Shown here piece after piece: positions 14,097 through 23,141 of a stretch of 64,000 nucleotides of DNA. The notes under the pieces were generated by a model. It saw only the letters and a list, made by a program, of their open reading frames with translations, did not search any database and was not told the DNA's origin. The stretch lies in contig CAZFLM010000030.1 in NCBI GenBank assembly GCA_964519955.1, positions 1 through 64,000 on the forward strand, in the 5' to 3' direction. Source of the DNA: CAZFLM01 sp964519955. Its GTDB lineage: Bacteria; Armatimonadota; Chthonomonadetes; Chthonomonadales; CAJBBX01. The position numbers and the translations under genes were made by a program. Each line of letters starts with the position of its first letter. Position 1 is the first letter of the stretch.

Positions 14097-15533
14097 CTAT
14101 CGCTCCAAGCGGCCTCGCAGCTCCTGCACCATGGCTCGGAGCGTGCCGTCTTCCAGCAGCATACTTTCGACGCGTCCGATACCTCGCTGCACCGTCGTGT
14201 GATCGCGTCCGCCCACGATCTCGCCGATCTGCCCGTACGACATGTCCGAGAGGTCGCGGCACAAGTACATCGCGATCTGGCGGGCGGCGGCGATGTGCTT
14301 GTCGCGCCTCGGGCCGCGCAGGTCGTCCGCGGTCAGGTGGAAGGCCTCGGCCACCGTGCGCAGCACCGTTTCCGGCTGTACCCCCTTCCGCCCCCGCACA
14401 GGGATCGGCACCTCGATGAAGAACTCGCCCAGCACGTCGTGCGCCATCTCCACGCTGATGGGGGAGCGCATGATCGACGAGTAGGCCACGAGCCGGGTGA
14501 CCGCGCCCTCCATCGTCCGCACGTTGGACTGGATGGCGCCCGCGATGTAGCGGATCACCTCGTCCGGCACCGCGGAGTCATCGCGCTCGCAGCGCTGGCG
14601 GAGGATGGCCTCGCGCGTCTCCAGCTCCGGCGGGGCCACGTCGGCGATCAGGCCGCACTCGAAGCGGGAGCGCAGGCGCTCGTCCATCGCACGCAGCTCG
14701 CGCGGGCTGCGGTCGCTGGCGATCACGATCTGGCGGCCGGTCTGGTGCAGGGCGTTGAAGGTGTGGAAGAACTCCTCCTTCGTGCCCTCCCGGCTCGCGA
14801 TGAACTGGATGTCGTCCACCAGCCACACGTCGACGCTGCGGCAGTTGCGGCGGAAATCGGCAGCCTTCTTCTCGCGCAGCGACGTGACGAAGTAGTGGGT
14901 GAAGCTCTCGCCGTCGACCAGGGAGATGAGCGCCTCCGGATCGCGCGCCCGCATGGCGTGGCCGATCGCGTGCAGCAGGTGCGTCTTGCCCAAGCCGGAG
15001 CCGCCGTAGATGAACAGCGGGTTGTACTTGCCGCCCGGCGAGTCGGCCACCGCTTCGGCCGCCGTGACCGCGAGCCGGTTGCTGCGGCCCACGACGAACG
15101 AGTCGAACGTGTAGTCCGGGTTCAGGGGCAGCGACGGGATGTCGTCGTGGCTCGGGCGGCGGGGCTTGCGTCGAGCAGGCGGCTCAGGCTCCCGGCGGGG
15201 CGCGGCGTCCTGCGGATCGTCTCCGACCAGCATGGGCGACGCCTCGCCCGCGATGACCACGTACCGCACGTCGATGGGCACGCCCAGGATCGACTCGAGG
15301 ATCCCGCGGATCACCGAGGCGTGGCGCTTCTCCAGCCACTCGCGGGCGAACGGACTCGGGACGCCGAGGCAGATCTCGTGGTCGCGGTACGACAGGGGTC
15401 GAATGGCGCGGATGTAGCTCTCGAACGTGACTCGGCTGACCTTGTTGGCCAGCGACACGATCGCGCGCTCCCAGGCACGCTTGAGGGCGACGGATCGCTC
15501 GTCTTCACCGAATTCGAGTTGTCCGCCTGGCAT
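14097..15533 (-). CDS. dnaA: chromosomal replication initiator protein DnaA
   Basis: DnaA binds DnaA boxes at oriC and opens the duplex. The 478-residue protein shows domain I (VTFESYIRAIRPLSY), a basic, proline-containing linker, and the AAA+ domain with Walker A GGSGLGKTHLL (Lys183) and Walker B VWLVDDIQFI. The DNA-binding domain IV has GGRDHTTVQRGIGRVE near the C-terminus. The ATG at 15533 is preferred because AGAGG lies about 9 nt upstream; a GTG at 15602 has none. A good promoter and a DnaA box lie upstream, and the candidate oriC lies downstream. Confidence 0.95.
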   Translation of the reverse strand: MPGGQLEFGEDERSVALKRAWERAIVSLANKVSRVTFESYIRAIRPLSYRDHEICLGVPSPFAREWLEKRHASVIRGILESILGVPIDVRYVVIAGEASPMLVGDDPQDAAPRREPEPPARRKPRRPSHDDIPSLPLNPDYTFDSFVVGRSNRLAVTAAEAVADSPGGKYNPLFIYGGSGLGKTHLLHAIGHAMRARDPEALISLVDGESFTHYFVTSLREKKAADFRRNCRSVDVWLVDDIQFIASREGTKEEFFHTFNALHQTGRQIVIASDRSPRELRAMDERLRSRFECGLIADVAPPELETREAILRQRCERDDSAVPDEVIRYIAGAIQSNVRTMEGAVTRLVAYSSIMRSPISVEMAHDVLGEFFIEVPIPVRGRKGVQPETVLRTVAEAFHLTADDLRGPRRDKHIAAARQIAMYLCRDLSDMSYGQIGEIVGGRDHTTVQRGIGRVESMLLEDGTLRAMVQELRGRLER

Positions 15534-15748
15534 GCTGCTGTGCCTCTGCGTGCGGCGCGAAGATGCGAACGCGCTTGCGATGGGATGAGTGGTCTGGCTC
15601 ACGGCATGGGGCGGACAGGCGCGACAGGACGCAGGGCGTCGGGTCTGGGTCTGGGCCTTGCCGGGAGGGTCGGAAGAGAGCGGCAGTGTGCCTCCACCGG
15701 TGCATTGGGGCCGCCCGATACGATGGTGCGGCCCCAGGGCAGGATGGC

Positions 15749-15777
15749 ATTATAGCACGGGCTCCGGGCGGCGGCAA
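15749..15777 (-). promoter_or_regulatory. dnaA promoter
   Basis: On the minus strand it reads TTGCCG (15777-15772), a 17-nt spacer and a perfect TATAAT (15754-15749). It lies about 216 nt before the dnaA ATG. It is the best sigma-70-type promoter in this intergenic region. Confidence 0.65.
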
Positions 15778-15793
15778 CGCCGATTCCGGTCCT

Positions 15794-15802
15794 TTTTCCA
15801 CA
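15794..15802 (+). promoter_or_regulatory. DnaA box upstream of the dnaA promoter
   Basis: TTTTCCACA differs from the TTATCCACA consensus at one base. It lies 17 bp upstream of the dnaA -35, where bound DnaA could autoregulate. The rest of 15534-15893 shows no gene. Confidence 0.45.
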
Positions 15803-15893
15803 GCCCGGAAGGCGATCTTTGGTGGTCCGAAAAGGGAATGGAGCAAGCTCACTTTGGGGTCCTCCGCGCCCTCTTGGCCGCTCGCTTCGGCCC

Positions 15894-16949
15894 CTACTTC
15901 CCCTTCCACAGACGGATGTACTCGCGGGCGACCTGGAGGTCTTGCATGGCCTCCGCGGCCTCGCACATGGGCTTCCGCTCGCCCTTGATGGCCGCCACGA
16001 AGTTGGCCGCCTGCTGGCGCATCGCGTGCACCCACGGCAGCGCCGGCGTCGTCAGCGTGGGCGTCTCGCCATTGCCCGGGTCGGAGTAGATCTCGACCCT
16101 GCCGGGCCGGTTGCTGGCCAGCGGCGCGGGCAGCTCCACCTTGATCCAGCCCTTCTCGAACGCGACCATGGACCCCTCTTGCCAATCGATCGTGTTCACG
16201 TAAGGGCTCATCTCGATGGTGCCGGTGACGCCGCTCTCCGTCTCGGCGACCAGCAGCACGCCGGCCTTGTCCGCGAAGACCACCTTGTACGGCTCGCCGA
16301 GGAGGTAGCGCAGGTAGTTCACCTGGTGGATGTAGTAGTTCACGAACGAGATGTATGCCTCATAGGTCGCGGCGTCCATGTCGGTGGCCGGCGAGTCCCA
16401 CTGCAGCGGCGGCATCGGCTCGTCCGACGAGAGCAGGTCCAGGAAGCCGTTCGCCACCCAGTCGCCGGCGGGCATCAGGACGCGGACGTAGCGCATCTTG
16501 CCGAGGCGCCCGCTCTGCTTCAGCTCCTCGATCTGCTGAACGGCGTACATCGAGGCCGGGTCGCTGCGCTTGTGGTAGCCGACCATGTGCCACGTGCCCG
16601 AGGACGCCAGCGCATCCAGAACCTTCTGCCCGGCCTCGATGCTGCCCGCCAGCGGCTTCTCGGTGAACACCGGGATTCCGGCCTTCAGCAGCTCCGGCAC
16701 CAGCGTTCCGTGCCGCGTGAAGGGCTGGCTCGCCACGATGCCGTCCAGCTTCTCCGCCGCCAGCATCTCCTCGTGGGTGCCGTAGACGCGCGGCACGCCG
16801 TACTTGGCCGCCACGCGCTGCGCGAGCCCCTGCCGCAGCTCCGCGATGGCCACCACCTCGCACTCCGGCAGCGTGGCGTAGTTGCGCAGGTGCGCGCACT
16901 GGCCCATGCCACCCACCCCGACAAACCCGATCTTGACTCGCTCGGACAC
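15894..16949 (-). CDS. Gfo/Idh/MocA family oxidoreductase
   Basis: This NAD(P)-dependent sugar or cyclitol dehydrogenase has 351 residues. It has an N-terminal Rossmann segment (KIGFVGVGGMGQ), the EKP motif typical of the family (VFTEKPLAGS), and the active-site-region sequence MVGYHKRSDPASMY. The C-terminal half is the beta-sheet substrate domain. GTG 16949 is chosen because AAGGAG lies about 9 nt upstream; an ATG at 16967 is possible. The substrate is unknown. A dispersed ACCACAGAG repeat lies just upstream. Confidence 0.85.
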   Translation of the reverse strand: MSERVKIGFVGVGGMGQCAHLRNYATLPECEVVAIAELRQGLAQRVAAKYGVPRVYGTHEEMLAAEKLDGIVASQPFTRHGTLVPELLKAGIPVFTEKPLAGSIEAGQKVLDALASSGTWHMVGYHKRSDPASMYAVQQIEELKQSGRLGKMRYVRVLMPAGDWVANGFLDLLSSDEPMPPLQWDSPATDMDAATYEAYISFVNYYIHQVNYLRYLLGEPYKVVFADKAGVLLVAETESGVTGTIEMSPYVNTIDWQEGSMVAFEKGWIKVELPAPLASNRPGRVEIYSDPGNGETPTLTTPALPWVHAMRQQAANFVAAIKGERKPMCEAAEAMQDLQVAREYIRLWKGK

Positions 16950-16983
16950 GGCTGCTTCTCCTTGCATCGCGTTGAAGGTTGTA

Positions 16984-17027
16984 TCACCACAGAGCCGCAG
17001 AGGCCACTGAGGGTGCACAGAGAACGG
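16984..17027. repeat. dispersed ACCACAGAG-type repeat (plus orientation)
   Basis: It shares the ordered words CACCACAGAG, CGCAGAG, GAGGG and GCACAGAGAACGGC with the inverse copy at 246-296. It lies in the 266-bp divergent intergenic region between a Gfo/Idh/MocA gene and a secreted esterase. Confidence 0.5.
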
Positions 17028-17215
17028 CTCGGATGCGTCGACCCAGACTCGCCGATGGGCCGGCCGCGGTGGAGGACATCGGCGCGGCGCCACCGAACGT
17101 GCGGTCCTGTGGCGAGAGCGCTGCCCTCGCTGCAGTTTCGTGATCGGTCGGCGTGTGCCCTGCCCTAATGTGCGCGGAAGTGCGGTGGGTTGGCTGACCG
17201 CAGAGGATGAGAGCG

Positions 17216-19393
17216 ATGGCGGGCTGGAGCCTGGTCGTGTGGAGGATAGCGATGTGCGGAGTTGCTGCTGCGGTCGCGTCGTCGGTAAGTGCGGCGCCGG
17301 AGTGGTCGGGGGCGTTCACGATCGCGCCGGTGAGCGCGCCGTCGCTGGTACTCGAAGCCGCCGGCTCCGGCGACGCCGCGGGCGCCGTGGTGTCCATCGC
17401 CGATCCTACCGGCAAGCCGAACCAGCAGTGGGTGCTGGTTGCCGACCCCGACGGCTCCTACGCGATCCAGGCCGGGGCGAACCCGGCGCTGGTGCTCTCC
17501 GCGGCGGCGGGCGGGGCCGAGAACGGAACGCTCATCGTGCTGGAGGCGGACGCCCGGAAGCCCTGGCAGCGCTGGGAGGTGAAGCGCAACCGCGACAACG
17601 GCACGGTCAGCCTGATCCCGCGGCACGCGCCCGGCAAGGGGCTCGACGACTTCGGGGGCGGCAACAAGCCCGGCTCCCGGCAGGATCTGTGGACCTACGA
17701 CCCGTGGGACGAGCACCTGCAGTGGACCCTGAAGCCGCTGGCGGGAGCGGCGTACCCCGCCGACCTGCCGAAGCCCGGGGTCATCCACGAGCTGACCTTC
17801 GCCGATAGCGCCATCTACCCGGGCACGTCGCGGCGCGTGACGGTCTTCGTGCCGGCGGAATACGACGGGTCCAAGCCCGCCTGCGTCTACGTGCGCCAGG
17901 ATGGCTACAACCCGAGCGAGAAGGGCATGATCGAGGCGCTCATCGCCGCCAAGGACATGCCGGTGACGATCGGCGTCTTCATCCCGCCCGGAGAACTCCC
18001 CGCGCCCATGCCCGGCACCCTCGGCCGGCGCAACCGGTGCTTCGAGTACGACGCGGTCGGCGACGCCTACGTGCGCTTCGTCACCGAAGAGGTCCTGCCC
18101 TTCGTTTCGCGCAAGCTCGGGCTCAAGCTCTCGTCGAGCGGCAACGACCGGTGCATCGCGGGCTGCAGCAGCGGCGGCATATGCGCGTTCAACGCCGCGT
18201 GGGAGCGCCCGGACGCGTTCAGCCGGGTCTATGCCAACAGCGGCAGCTTCGTCGCGTTCCGCGGAGGCCACGAGTTCCCGACGCTGATCCGCAAGGTCGA
18301 GGCCAAGCCCATTCGCGCCTACCTCACCACCGGGATGCACGACATGGAGAACTGCGCGGGCGACTGGTACCTTCTCGACCAGGAGATGGACAAGGCGCTC
18401 AAGTTCTCGGGCTATGATTACTCCTTCCGCGCGATCGACGGGCCGCACGGTGCGGGCTGGAATCAGTACTTCTGCGAGGCGATGCGGTTCATCTGGAAGG
18501 GGTGGCCCGAGCCTGCGCGCGCCGGCGAGAGCGCTCCCCGCGTTCGCGACATCATCCTGCCCGGCCAGGCCTGGGAGCCGGTCGCGGGCGACTTCGCGGG
18601 AGCGCGGAGCCCGGTCTGCAACTCGAAGGGCGAGGTGCTCTTCGTCGACGCGAGCGGCCTGACCATCCGGCGCATCGGCGTCGACGGAGCGGTGTCGGCG
18701 TTCGCGAAGGCCTCGGGGCGCATCGACGGCCTGGCGGTGGGCGCGAAGGATGAGGTCTACGCGGTCTCGGCCACGACCGGCAAGGTGCTGCGGTTCGATG
18801 CGTCGGGGCACGCCTCGACCGTGGCGGAAGGGGTGCGCGGCCGGTACGCCGTGGCGCGGCCCGACGGCAGCCTGTACGTGGCAGGTCCGGGCGCGAAAGC
18901 CCGCGATGGCGACTGCGTCTGGCTGGTGAAGGGCGGCCACGCGACGGGGGTCGGCACCGGCCCAAAGCGCGCGACGGGGCTGGCGATCCGCCCGGACCAG
19001 TGGCTGCTGGCCGCGGCGGACGGCGATTCGAAGTGGGTGCACAGCTACCGCATTCAGGATGACGGCACGCTCGCGGACCACGAGCGCTTCTACTGGCTGC
19101 ACGTGGCCGACTGGGACGACGATGCGGGCGCGGAGTCGGTCTGCTACTCCCGCGAGGGCCGCATGCTGACCGCGACGCGCATGGGCGTGCAGGTGAGCGC
19201 GGACGACGGCCCGACGCAGGTCATCCTGCCCCTGCCGAGCCGCGCTCGCGTGACCGGGCTGTGCCTCGGCGGCGCGACCTTCGACACGCTCTACGCCTTC
19301 GATGCGGCCGGCAAGCTGTGGCGGCGTGCGGTGAGGGTGCACGCCGCCGGCGCCTTCACGCCCTGGACGGCGGCGCCCGGCACGCCGCTGTAG
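17216..19393 (+). CDS. secreted esterase with ricin-like N-terminal and beta-propeller C-terminal domains
   Basis: A signal peptide (to about residue 27, ending SVSA) is followed by a ricin-type beta-trefoil with QQW motifs (about 30-180). Next is a PF00756-type esterase domain (about 190-430). Its nucleophile is Ser318 in GCSSGG, with the likely Asp in TTGMHDMEN and the His in IDGPHGAGW. The C-terminal 280 residues or so resemble an SMP-30/gluconolactonase-like propeller. Such esterases remove acyl groups from plant polysaccharides or hydrolyse siderophores; a carbohydrate esterase fits the lectin domain. The protein has 725 residues. The start at 17216 has GAGG about 9 nt upstream. Confidence 0.8.
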   Translation: MAGWSLVVWRIAMCGVAAAVASSVSAAPEWSGAFTIAPVSAPSLVLEAAGSGDAAGAVVSIADPTGKPNQQWVLVADPDGSYAIQAGANPALVLSAAAGGAENGTLIVLEADARKPWQRWEVKRNRDNGTVSLIPRHAPGKGLDDFGGGNKPGSRQDLWTYDPWDEHLQWTLKPLAGAAYPADLPKPGVIHELTFADSAIYPGTSRRVTVFVPAEYDGSKPACVYVRQDGYNPSEKGMIEALIAAKDMPVTIGVFIPPGELPAPMPGTLGRRNRCFEYDAVGDAYVRFVTEEVLPFVSRKLGLKLSSSGNDRCIAGCSSGGICAFNAAWERPDAFSRVYANSGSFVAFRGGHEFPTLIRKVEAKPIRAYLTTGMHDMENCAGDWYLLDQEMDKALKFSGYDYSFRAIDGPHGAGWNQYFCEAMRFIWKGWPEPARAGESAPRVRDIILPGQAWEPVAGDFAGARSPVCNSKGEVLFVDASGLTIRRIGVDGAVSAFAKASGRIDGLAVGAKDEVYAVSATTGKVLRFDASGHASTVAEGVRGRYAVARPDGSLYVAGPGAKARDGDCVWLVKGGHATGVGTGPKRATGLAIRPDQWLLAAADGDSKWVHSYRIQDDGTLADHERFYWLHVADWDDDAGAESVCYSREGRMLTATRMGVQVSADDGPTQVILPLPSRARVTGLCLGGATFDTLYAFDAAGKLWRRAVRVHAAGAFTPWTAAPGTPL

Positions 19394-19414
19394 TCCGGGC
19401 TACGCTCGAGCGCT

Positions 19415-19470
19415 GTGGTGGGATGGGCCTCCGTGCCCGTCCAGAGCAACTCATGAATAGGTCGCGCTAG
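19415..19470. repeat. 56-bp hairpin repeat, copy 1
   Basis: It aligns without gaps to 40191-40246 at about 80 percent identity. An 8-bp stem (GGATGGGC with GCCCGTCC) is kept in both copies through paired changes, and the following CAACTCATGAATAGGTCG is nearly unchanged. It sits between convergent genes. Confidence 0.6.
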
Positions 19471-19492
19471 TGCTACTCGTGGCTCGACGGGC

Positions 19493-20179
19493 CTAACCTG
19501 TCTCGCCTGCCCAGAGCGCCCTGAGCGTGCCGGCAAGCTCGGCGTCCACGCCTACCGCGTCGAGGAAGGCCTGCGGCAGCGCGTGGACGCAGAGCTTCAG
19601 GGTCGTCACGTCGATGGATGAAGGCTTCGCCGCGGTGACCTGGTCGAGCCCCTGCGCGAGCGCGAGCGACTCGCAGTCGGCGAAGACGGTGCCGTCCAGG
19701 CGCGCCCCGGCGAAGTCCGCCCCGCGCAGGGCGCTGCGGAAGAGGATGGCATCCTCCAGGCAGGCATCGCGCAGGGGCACCCGCTGCAGCGTGGCGTAGG
19801 ACAGGTTGGCCGACTTCAGGTTGGCGCCGGTCATGTCGCTGTCGCTGATGGCTGCGTGCCTCAGGTTGGCCATCTCCAGGTTCGCGGAGCGAAGGCCGGA
19901 TCCCCGGAGGTCGGCTCCCTCCATCTGGGCGCCAACCAGGTACGCATCGTCGAACGTGGCCTTGGCGGCGTCGGTGGAGTAGAAGTTGGCGCAGAGCAGC
20001 CGAGCGCCCGATAGGTCGGCCCCGTTCAGGCACGAGAGTACGAACGACGCCTCCGCCAGGTCCTGGCCGCGCAGGTCCGCGTTTCTCAGGTCGAGCCCCT
20101 TGAAATCGTAGCCCTTGAGGCGATCCACCTCCAGCCGATGCATCACCTCGCCAGTCGCCCTGTGCCTGATCTCGATCAC
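19493..20179 (-). CDS. pentapeptide-repeat protein
   Basis: From about residue 25 to 170 this 228-residue protein is a run of A(D/N)LXX pentapeptides (GLDLRNADLRGQDLAEASF, GANLKSANLSYATL) that should form a right-handed quadrilateral beta helix. It starts with IEIRHRATGEVMHRLE, a common N-terminus in such proteins. The last 50 or so residues are not repetitive. GTG 20179 is chosen for AGGAGG about 9 nt upstream. Some relatives mimic DNA and protect gyrase, but nothing here shows that role. Confidence 0.8.
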   Translation of the reverse strand: MIEIRHRATGEVMHRLEVDRLKGYDFKGLDLRNADLRGQDLAEASFVLSCLNGADLSGARLLCANFYSTDAAKATFDDAYLVGAQMEGADLRGSGLRSANLEMANLRHAAISDSDMTGANLKSANLSYATLQRVPLRDACLEDAILFRSALRGADFAGARLDGTVFADCESLALAQGLDQVTAAKPSSIDVTTLKLCVHALPQAFLDAVGVDAELAGTLRALWAGETG

Positions 20180-20318
20180 GCGGCTTGCTCCTCCTGTCGT
20201 ACCCGGTTGCCCCCTCTCTTGGCGCCGGGCGGCCGGTGTTCCTGCGAACCCGCCACGGTCGGCCGGCAGGACACGAGCCGCGCCTCGCCGTAGTACCAAC
20301 GGGACGGAGGTGGCGGCG

Positions 20319-21956
20319 ATGCGAGTGAGACAGGTTCGGGTAGTGCTGCTGTGCGCGGCGGTGCTGGCGGCGGGGCGCGCGGGGGCGCAGGGGGACGCGT
20401 TCGCCATCCGGGGCATCAAGGGGCTCTGGTGGGAGGGCATCGAGAAGTACCGGCTGGCCTTGCCGTGGCTGGCGCAGCACAAGCTGAACTTCCTCATGCT
20501 CTGCTACAGCTCGTTCCCCGCGAGCGGCTCGGACTGGCGCGCCGACTACACGCCGAAGGAGCTGGCCCAGTTCCGCGAGCTGAACCGGCAGGCGGACGGG
20601 CTCGGCGTGCGCACGTGCCTCTCGTTCAACCCCGGCATCTGGAGCAAGCCCCCGCTGACGTACTCGTCGGAGCGCGACTACGGTCTGGCGCTGCGCAAGG
20701 TCCGGATGCTGCACGACGTCGGCTTCCGCTGGTTCTCCGTCTGCCTCGACGACATCGGCCGCGAGCTGGAGCCCGCCGACCGGGAGCGTTACGGCACGCT
20801 GCAGGCCGCACAGTGCGACTTCGTCAACCGGCTGTGGGCGGACCTGAAGCGCCTCGACCCCGACGCGCGCCTCATCTTCTGCCCCAGCGCCTACACCACC
20901 GAGGACGCCCGCGCGCACCAGGACTACATCCGCACCGTCGGCGAGACGCTGGACCCCGGCGTCCTCGTCTTCTGGACCGGCCCGACCGTGTGCTCGACCA
21001 CCATCACCGCGGAGGACGCCCGCACGTTCGCGCGCTGGATAGGCCGCAAGCCCTTCGTGTGGGACAACTACCCGGTCAACGACATGTTCCCCTGGCGTCC
21101 GCTGCTGGCCCCGGTGCGCGGGCGGTCCGCCGACCTGGCAGGCGAGGTGGCCGGCTACCTGGCGAACCCGATGAAGCAGTGGCACGCCTCGACGCTTCCG
21201 CTCGCCACGCTGGCCGAGTACCTGAGCGACCCGGCCCACTACAGCCCCAACGCCGCCCTCGGTCGTGCCATTGCGGCCTATCCGAAGGCCTCGCGCCCGA
21301 TCGTGCGTGAGTTGATGGCGCTCTACGGCTCCTCGTTCCTCGGCCAGCCCGGCTACCCGCCCAAGCCGCGCCCGGCCTCGCGCGACGAGGCCCGCACGCT
21401 GCTGCCTCGCTACCGGGCGCTGGCGCGCGGCCTGGCGGCTGATCGAGCGCTGAGCGGGCTCTGGGAGGACGTGCGGCCGACCGTCGAGGCGGACGTGCGC
21501 GACCTGGAGCGGCGCTCGCGCGACCGGCGCTACGCGTCGCCGCTGAAGGCGCTCGGCGACGACTTCGAGGGCGGGGCGGGCGAGGTGTACGGCTTCTCCC
21601 AGTTCGGTCGCGTGGCGAACTACGTCTACGCGACACCGACCGGACGCAGCGCGATGCGGGCCGCGTTCTGGCTGCAGACGGTGCCGCGCAATGGCGCGAC
21701 GCTGCGGCTGGTGGCACGCGACGACGACTCGCGCAAGAAGCTCCGGGTCGCCATCGCGATGAACGGGCAGGCGCTCGTCGACGGCCCGTCGCCCTTCCGC
21801 AGCGAGGACTGGACGACGCGGACGTTCGAGGTGCCCACCGCGGCGCTGCACGCGGGCCGCAACGAGTTGGTCGTGCGCAACCTGGAGCCCGCCGGCGTGC
21901 AGGGCATGCCGCCGTGGTTCATGGTCGCGGAGGCGGAGCTGGTCCTGGCGCGGTAG
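20319..21956 (+). CDS. secreted beta-N-acetylglucosaminidase-like (GH84-type) protein
   Basis: A signal peptide ends near residue 23 (GRAGAQ). A TIM-barrel domain of the NAGidase type follows: it begins IRGIKGLWWEG and has the paired acidic residues Asp144-Asp145 in SVCLDDIGRE, as in GH84 substrate-assisted catalysis. VWDNYPVND and a helical bundle match the family order. The C-terminal 130 residues look like a beta-sandwich carbohydrate-binding domain. Length is 545 residues. GGAGG lies about 9 nt before the ATG. It likely releases GlcNAc from glycans outside the cytoplasm. Confidence 0.8.
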   Translation: MRVRQVRVVLLCAAVLAAGRAGAQGDAFAIRGIKGLWWEGIEKYRLALPWLAQHKLNFLMLCYSSFPASGSDWRADYTPKELAQFRELNRQADGLGVRTCLSFNPGIWSKPPLTYSSERDYGLALRKVRMLHDVGFRWFSVCLDDIGRELEPADRERYGTLQAAQCDFVNRLWADLKRLDPDARLIFCPSAYTTEDARAHQDYIRTVGETLDPGVLVFWTGPTVCSTTITAEDARTFARWIGRKPFVWDNYPVNDMFPWRPLLAPVRGRSADLAGEVAGYLANPMKQWHASTLPLATLAEYLSDPAHYSPNAALGRAIAAYPKASRPIVRELMALYGSSFLGQPGYPPKPRPASRDEARTLLPRYRALARGLAADRALSGLWEDVRPTVEADVRDLERRSRDRRYASPLKALGDDFEGGAGEVYGFSQFGRVANYVYATPTGRSAMRAAFWLQTVPRNGATLRLVARDDDSRKKLRVAIAMNGQALVDGPSPFRSEDWTTRTFEVPTAALHAGRNELVVRNLEPAGVQGMPPWFMVAEAELVLAR

Positions 21957-21979
21957 GGACGCTGCTTGCGGCGTCCAGC

Positions 21980-22480
21980 CTACGATGCCGCCTCCAACTC
22001 GCACAGCGGCACGAACTCGACCGCGAACTGGCCGGTGTCGAGGTCGACGTAGCGGACGAGCGGCTCCATGCCCGCCAGCGCCATCCTCTCGTAGCGGCCG
22101 GCGATGCTGAGGTCGGGGTAGCGGTCCAGCATGCGCGGGTCGAGCGCGATGGAGGTCTGCCAGGCGCGGCACGCCTCGCCCACGCTCTGCCGGTACTTCA
22201 GGTAGAGCAGGCCGGCTAGGCGCCACAGCTCGGCGTTGCGCCGGTTCGCGGGCAGGTCGAGCGCGCTCTCCACGTAGGGCAGCAGATCGTCGCTGCGGCC
22301 TGTGCGCAGGAGGCACTGCAGGACGTAGACGCCGACGCCGGGTGGCGATAGCCGGGGCTCGGCGGCCAGGAAGAGCGGGAGAGCTGCTTCGTAGTCACGC
22401 TTGTCGAAGTGCGCGAGTGCTTTGCGGAGGGTTGCGGACGGCGTGTCGCCCTTGCCCCCGGTGCGTCTGGTGGCGAACAT
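21980..22480 (-). CDS. TPR-like protein of unknown function
   Basis: The 166-residue protein has tetratricopeptide-like helices: ALAHFDKRDYEAALPLFLAA, YVLQCLLRTGRSDDLLPYV, and AELWRLAGLLYLKY followed by ACRAWQTSIALDP. The C-terminus (VRYVDLDTGQFAVEFVPLCEL) is a short beta segment. No signal peptide or catalytic motif is seen. It lies 185 nt downstream of the NADAR gene and may belong to the same transcript. Confidence 0.65.
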   Translation of the reverse strand: MFATRRTGGKGDTPSATLRKALAHFDKRDYEAALPLFLAAEPRLSPPGVGVYVLQCLLRTGRSDDLLPYVESALDLPANRRNAELWRLAGLLYLKYRQSVGEACRAWQTSIALDPRMLDRYPDLSIAGRYERMALAGMEPLVRYVDLDTGQFAVEFVPLCELEAAS

Positions 22481-22665
22481 GGTGATCCCCGTTGTGCCGT
22501 GACTCCCGGGGGGCAGCGGAGGGCAGGCGGCATACCACTATACGCGTCAGACGACGGGGCTCAATGGAAGGTTCCGGGCCGCGGCGGGGATTTGCGGGGC
22601 GGGGTAGGACAGGGGGGCGGACCTCGCCGCCCCGCCCCCGCCTGCTGCATGGTATCTTGGGCTGC

Positions 22666-23121
22666 CTAGCCCTTGGCGAGCTGCTCGCGCACCTCCATGA
22701 GGATCTTGCCCAGCCAGTTCAGCCCGCTGCCGTCGCCTCCGTCTCCCCACTCACTGTCGTTCGCGGTGTGCTCGACGATCCGTGCATCCCCCGTTCCGAG
22801 CAGGATGGCCCGCAGGTCGTCGTGCTGCGTGAACTTGGCGAGAACCGCCCGGCGCATGCAGTCGAGCCGCACCTGGTCCCACTCGGGGCGCCGCGGCTTC
22901 GACCGATCTCGGCCCATGCGAGCCGCGTCCATGGCGCCGCGAGTTCGTCGTATGGCCTCGCGCCACTCCTCGCCGCCCTCCTGGCCCACGAACTTCTGCG
23001 CCTGGAACCAGTGCTCGGTGGTCGGCCACTCGCCGTCCTCCATCGCGATCGGGTACCGCGCGAAGTTGGAGAAGCAGCCGTACTCATCGCTGGTTCGGTA
23101 GAACTCAATCGTCTCGGCCAT
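22666..23121 (-). CDS. NADAR (YbiA/DUF1768) family N-glycosidase
   Basis: This protein has 151 residues. Family members split N-glycosidic bonds of riboflavin-pathway intermediates, and some NADAR proteins remove ADP-ribose from guanine in DNA. It shows FSNFARYPI, the TTEHWFQAQKF motif with the conserved glutamate, and WDQVRLDCMRRAVLAKFTQH near the middle. The end, WLGKILMEVREQL, is typical. GGAGGGAA lies about 9 nt before the ATG. The start is 20 nt after the stop of the Agl23-like gene, so it seems to be the end of that operon. Confidence 0.85.
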   Translation of the reverse strand: MAETIEFYRTSDEYGCFSNFARYPIAMEDGEWPTTEHWFQAQKFVGQEGGEEWREAIRRTRGAMDAARMGRDRSKPRRPEWDQVRLDCMRRAVLAKFTQHDDLRAILLGTGDARIVEHTANDSEWGDGGDGSGLNWLGKILMEVREQLAKG

Positions 23122-23141
23122 GCGGTCGTTCCCTCCGCGCG

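Noticed and set aside
20180..20497. N-terminal extension of the pentapeptide-repeat protein
   Set aside because: The upstream codons overlap the leader of the divergent GH84-type gene and the GTG at 20179 has a strong AGGAGG.
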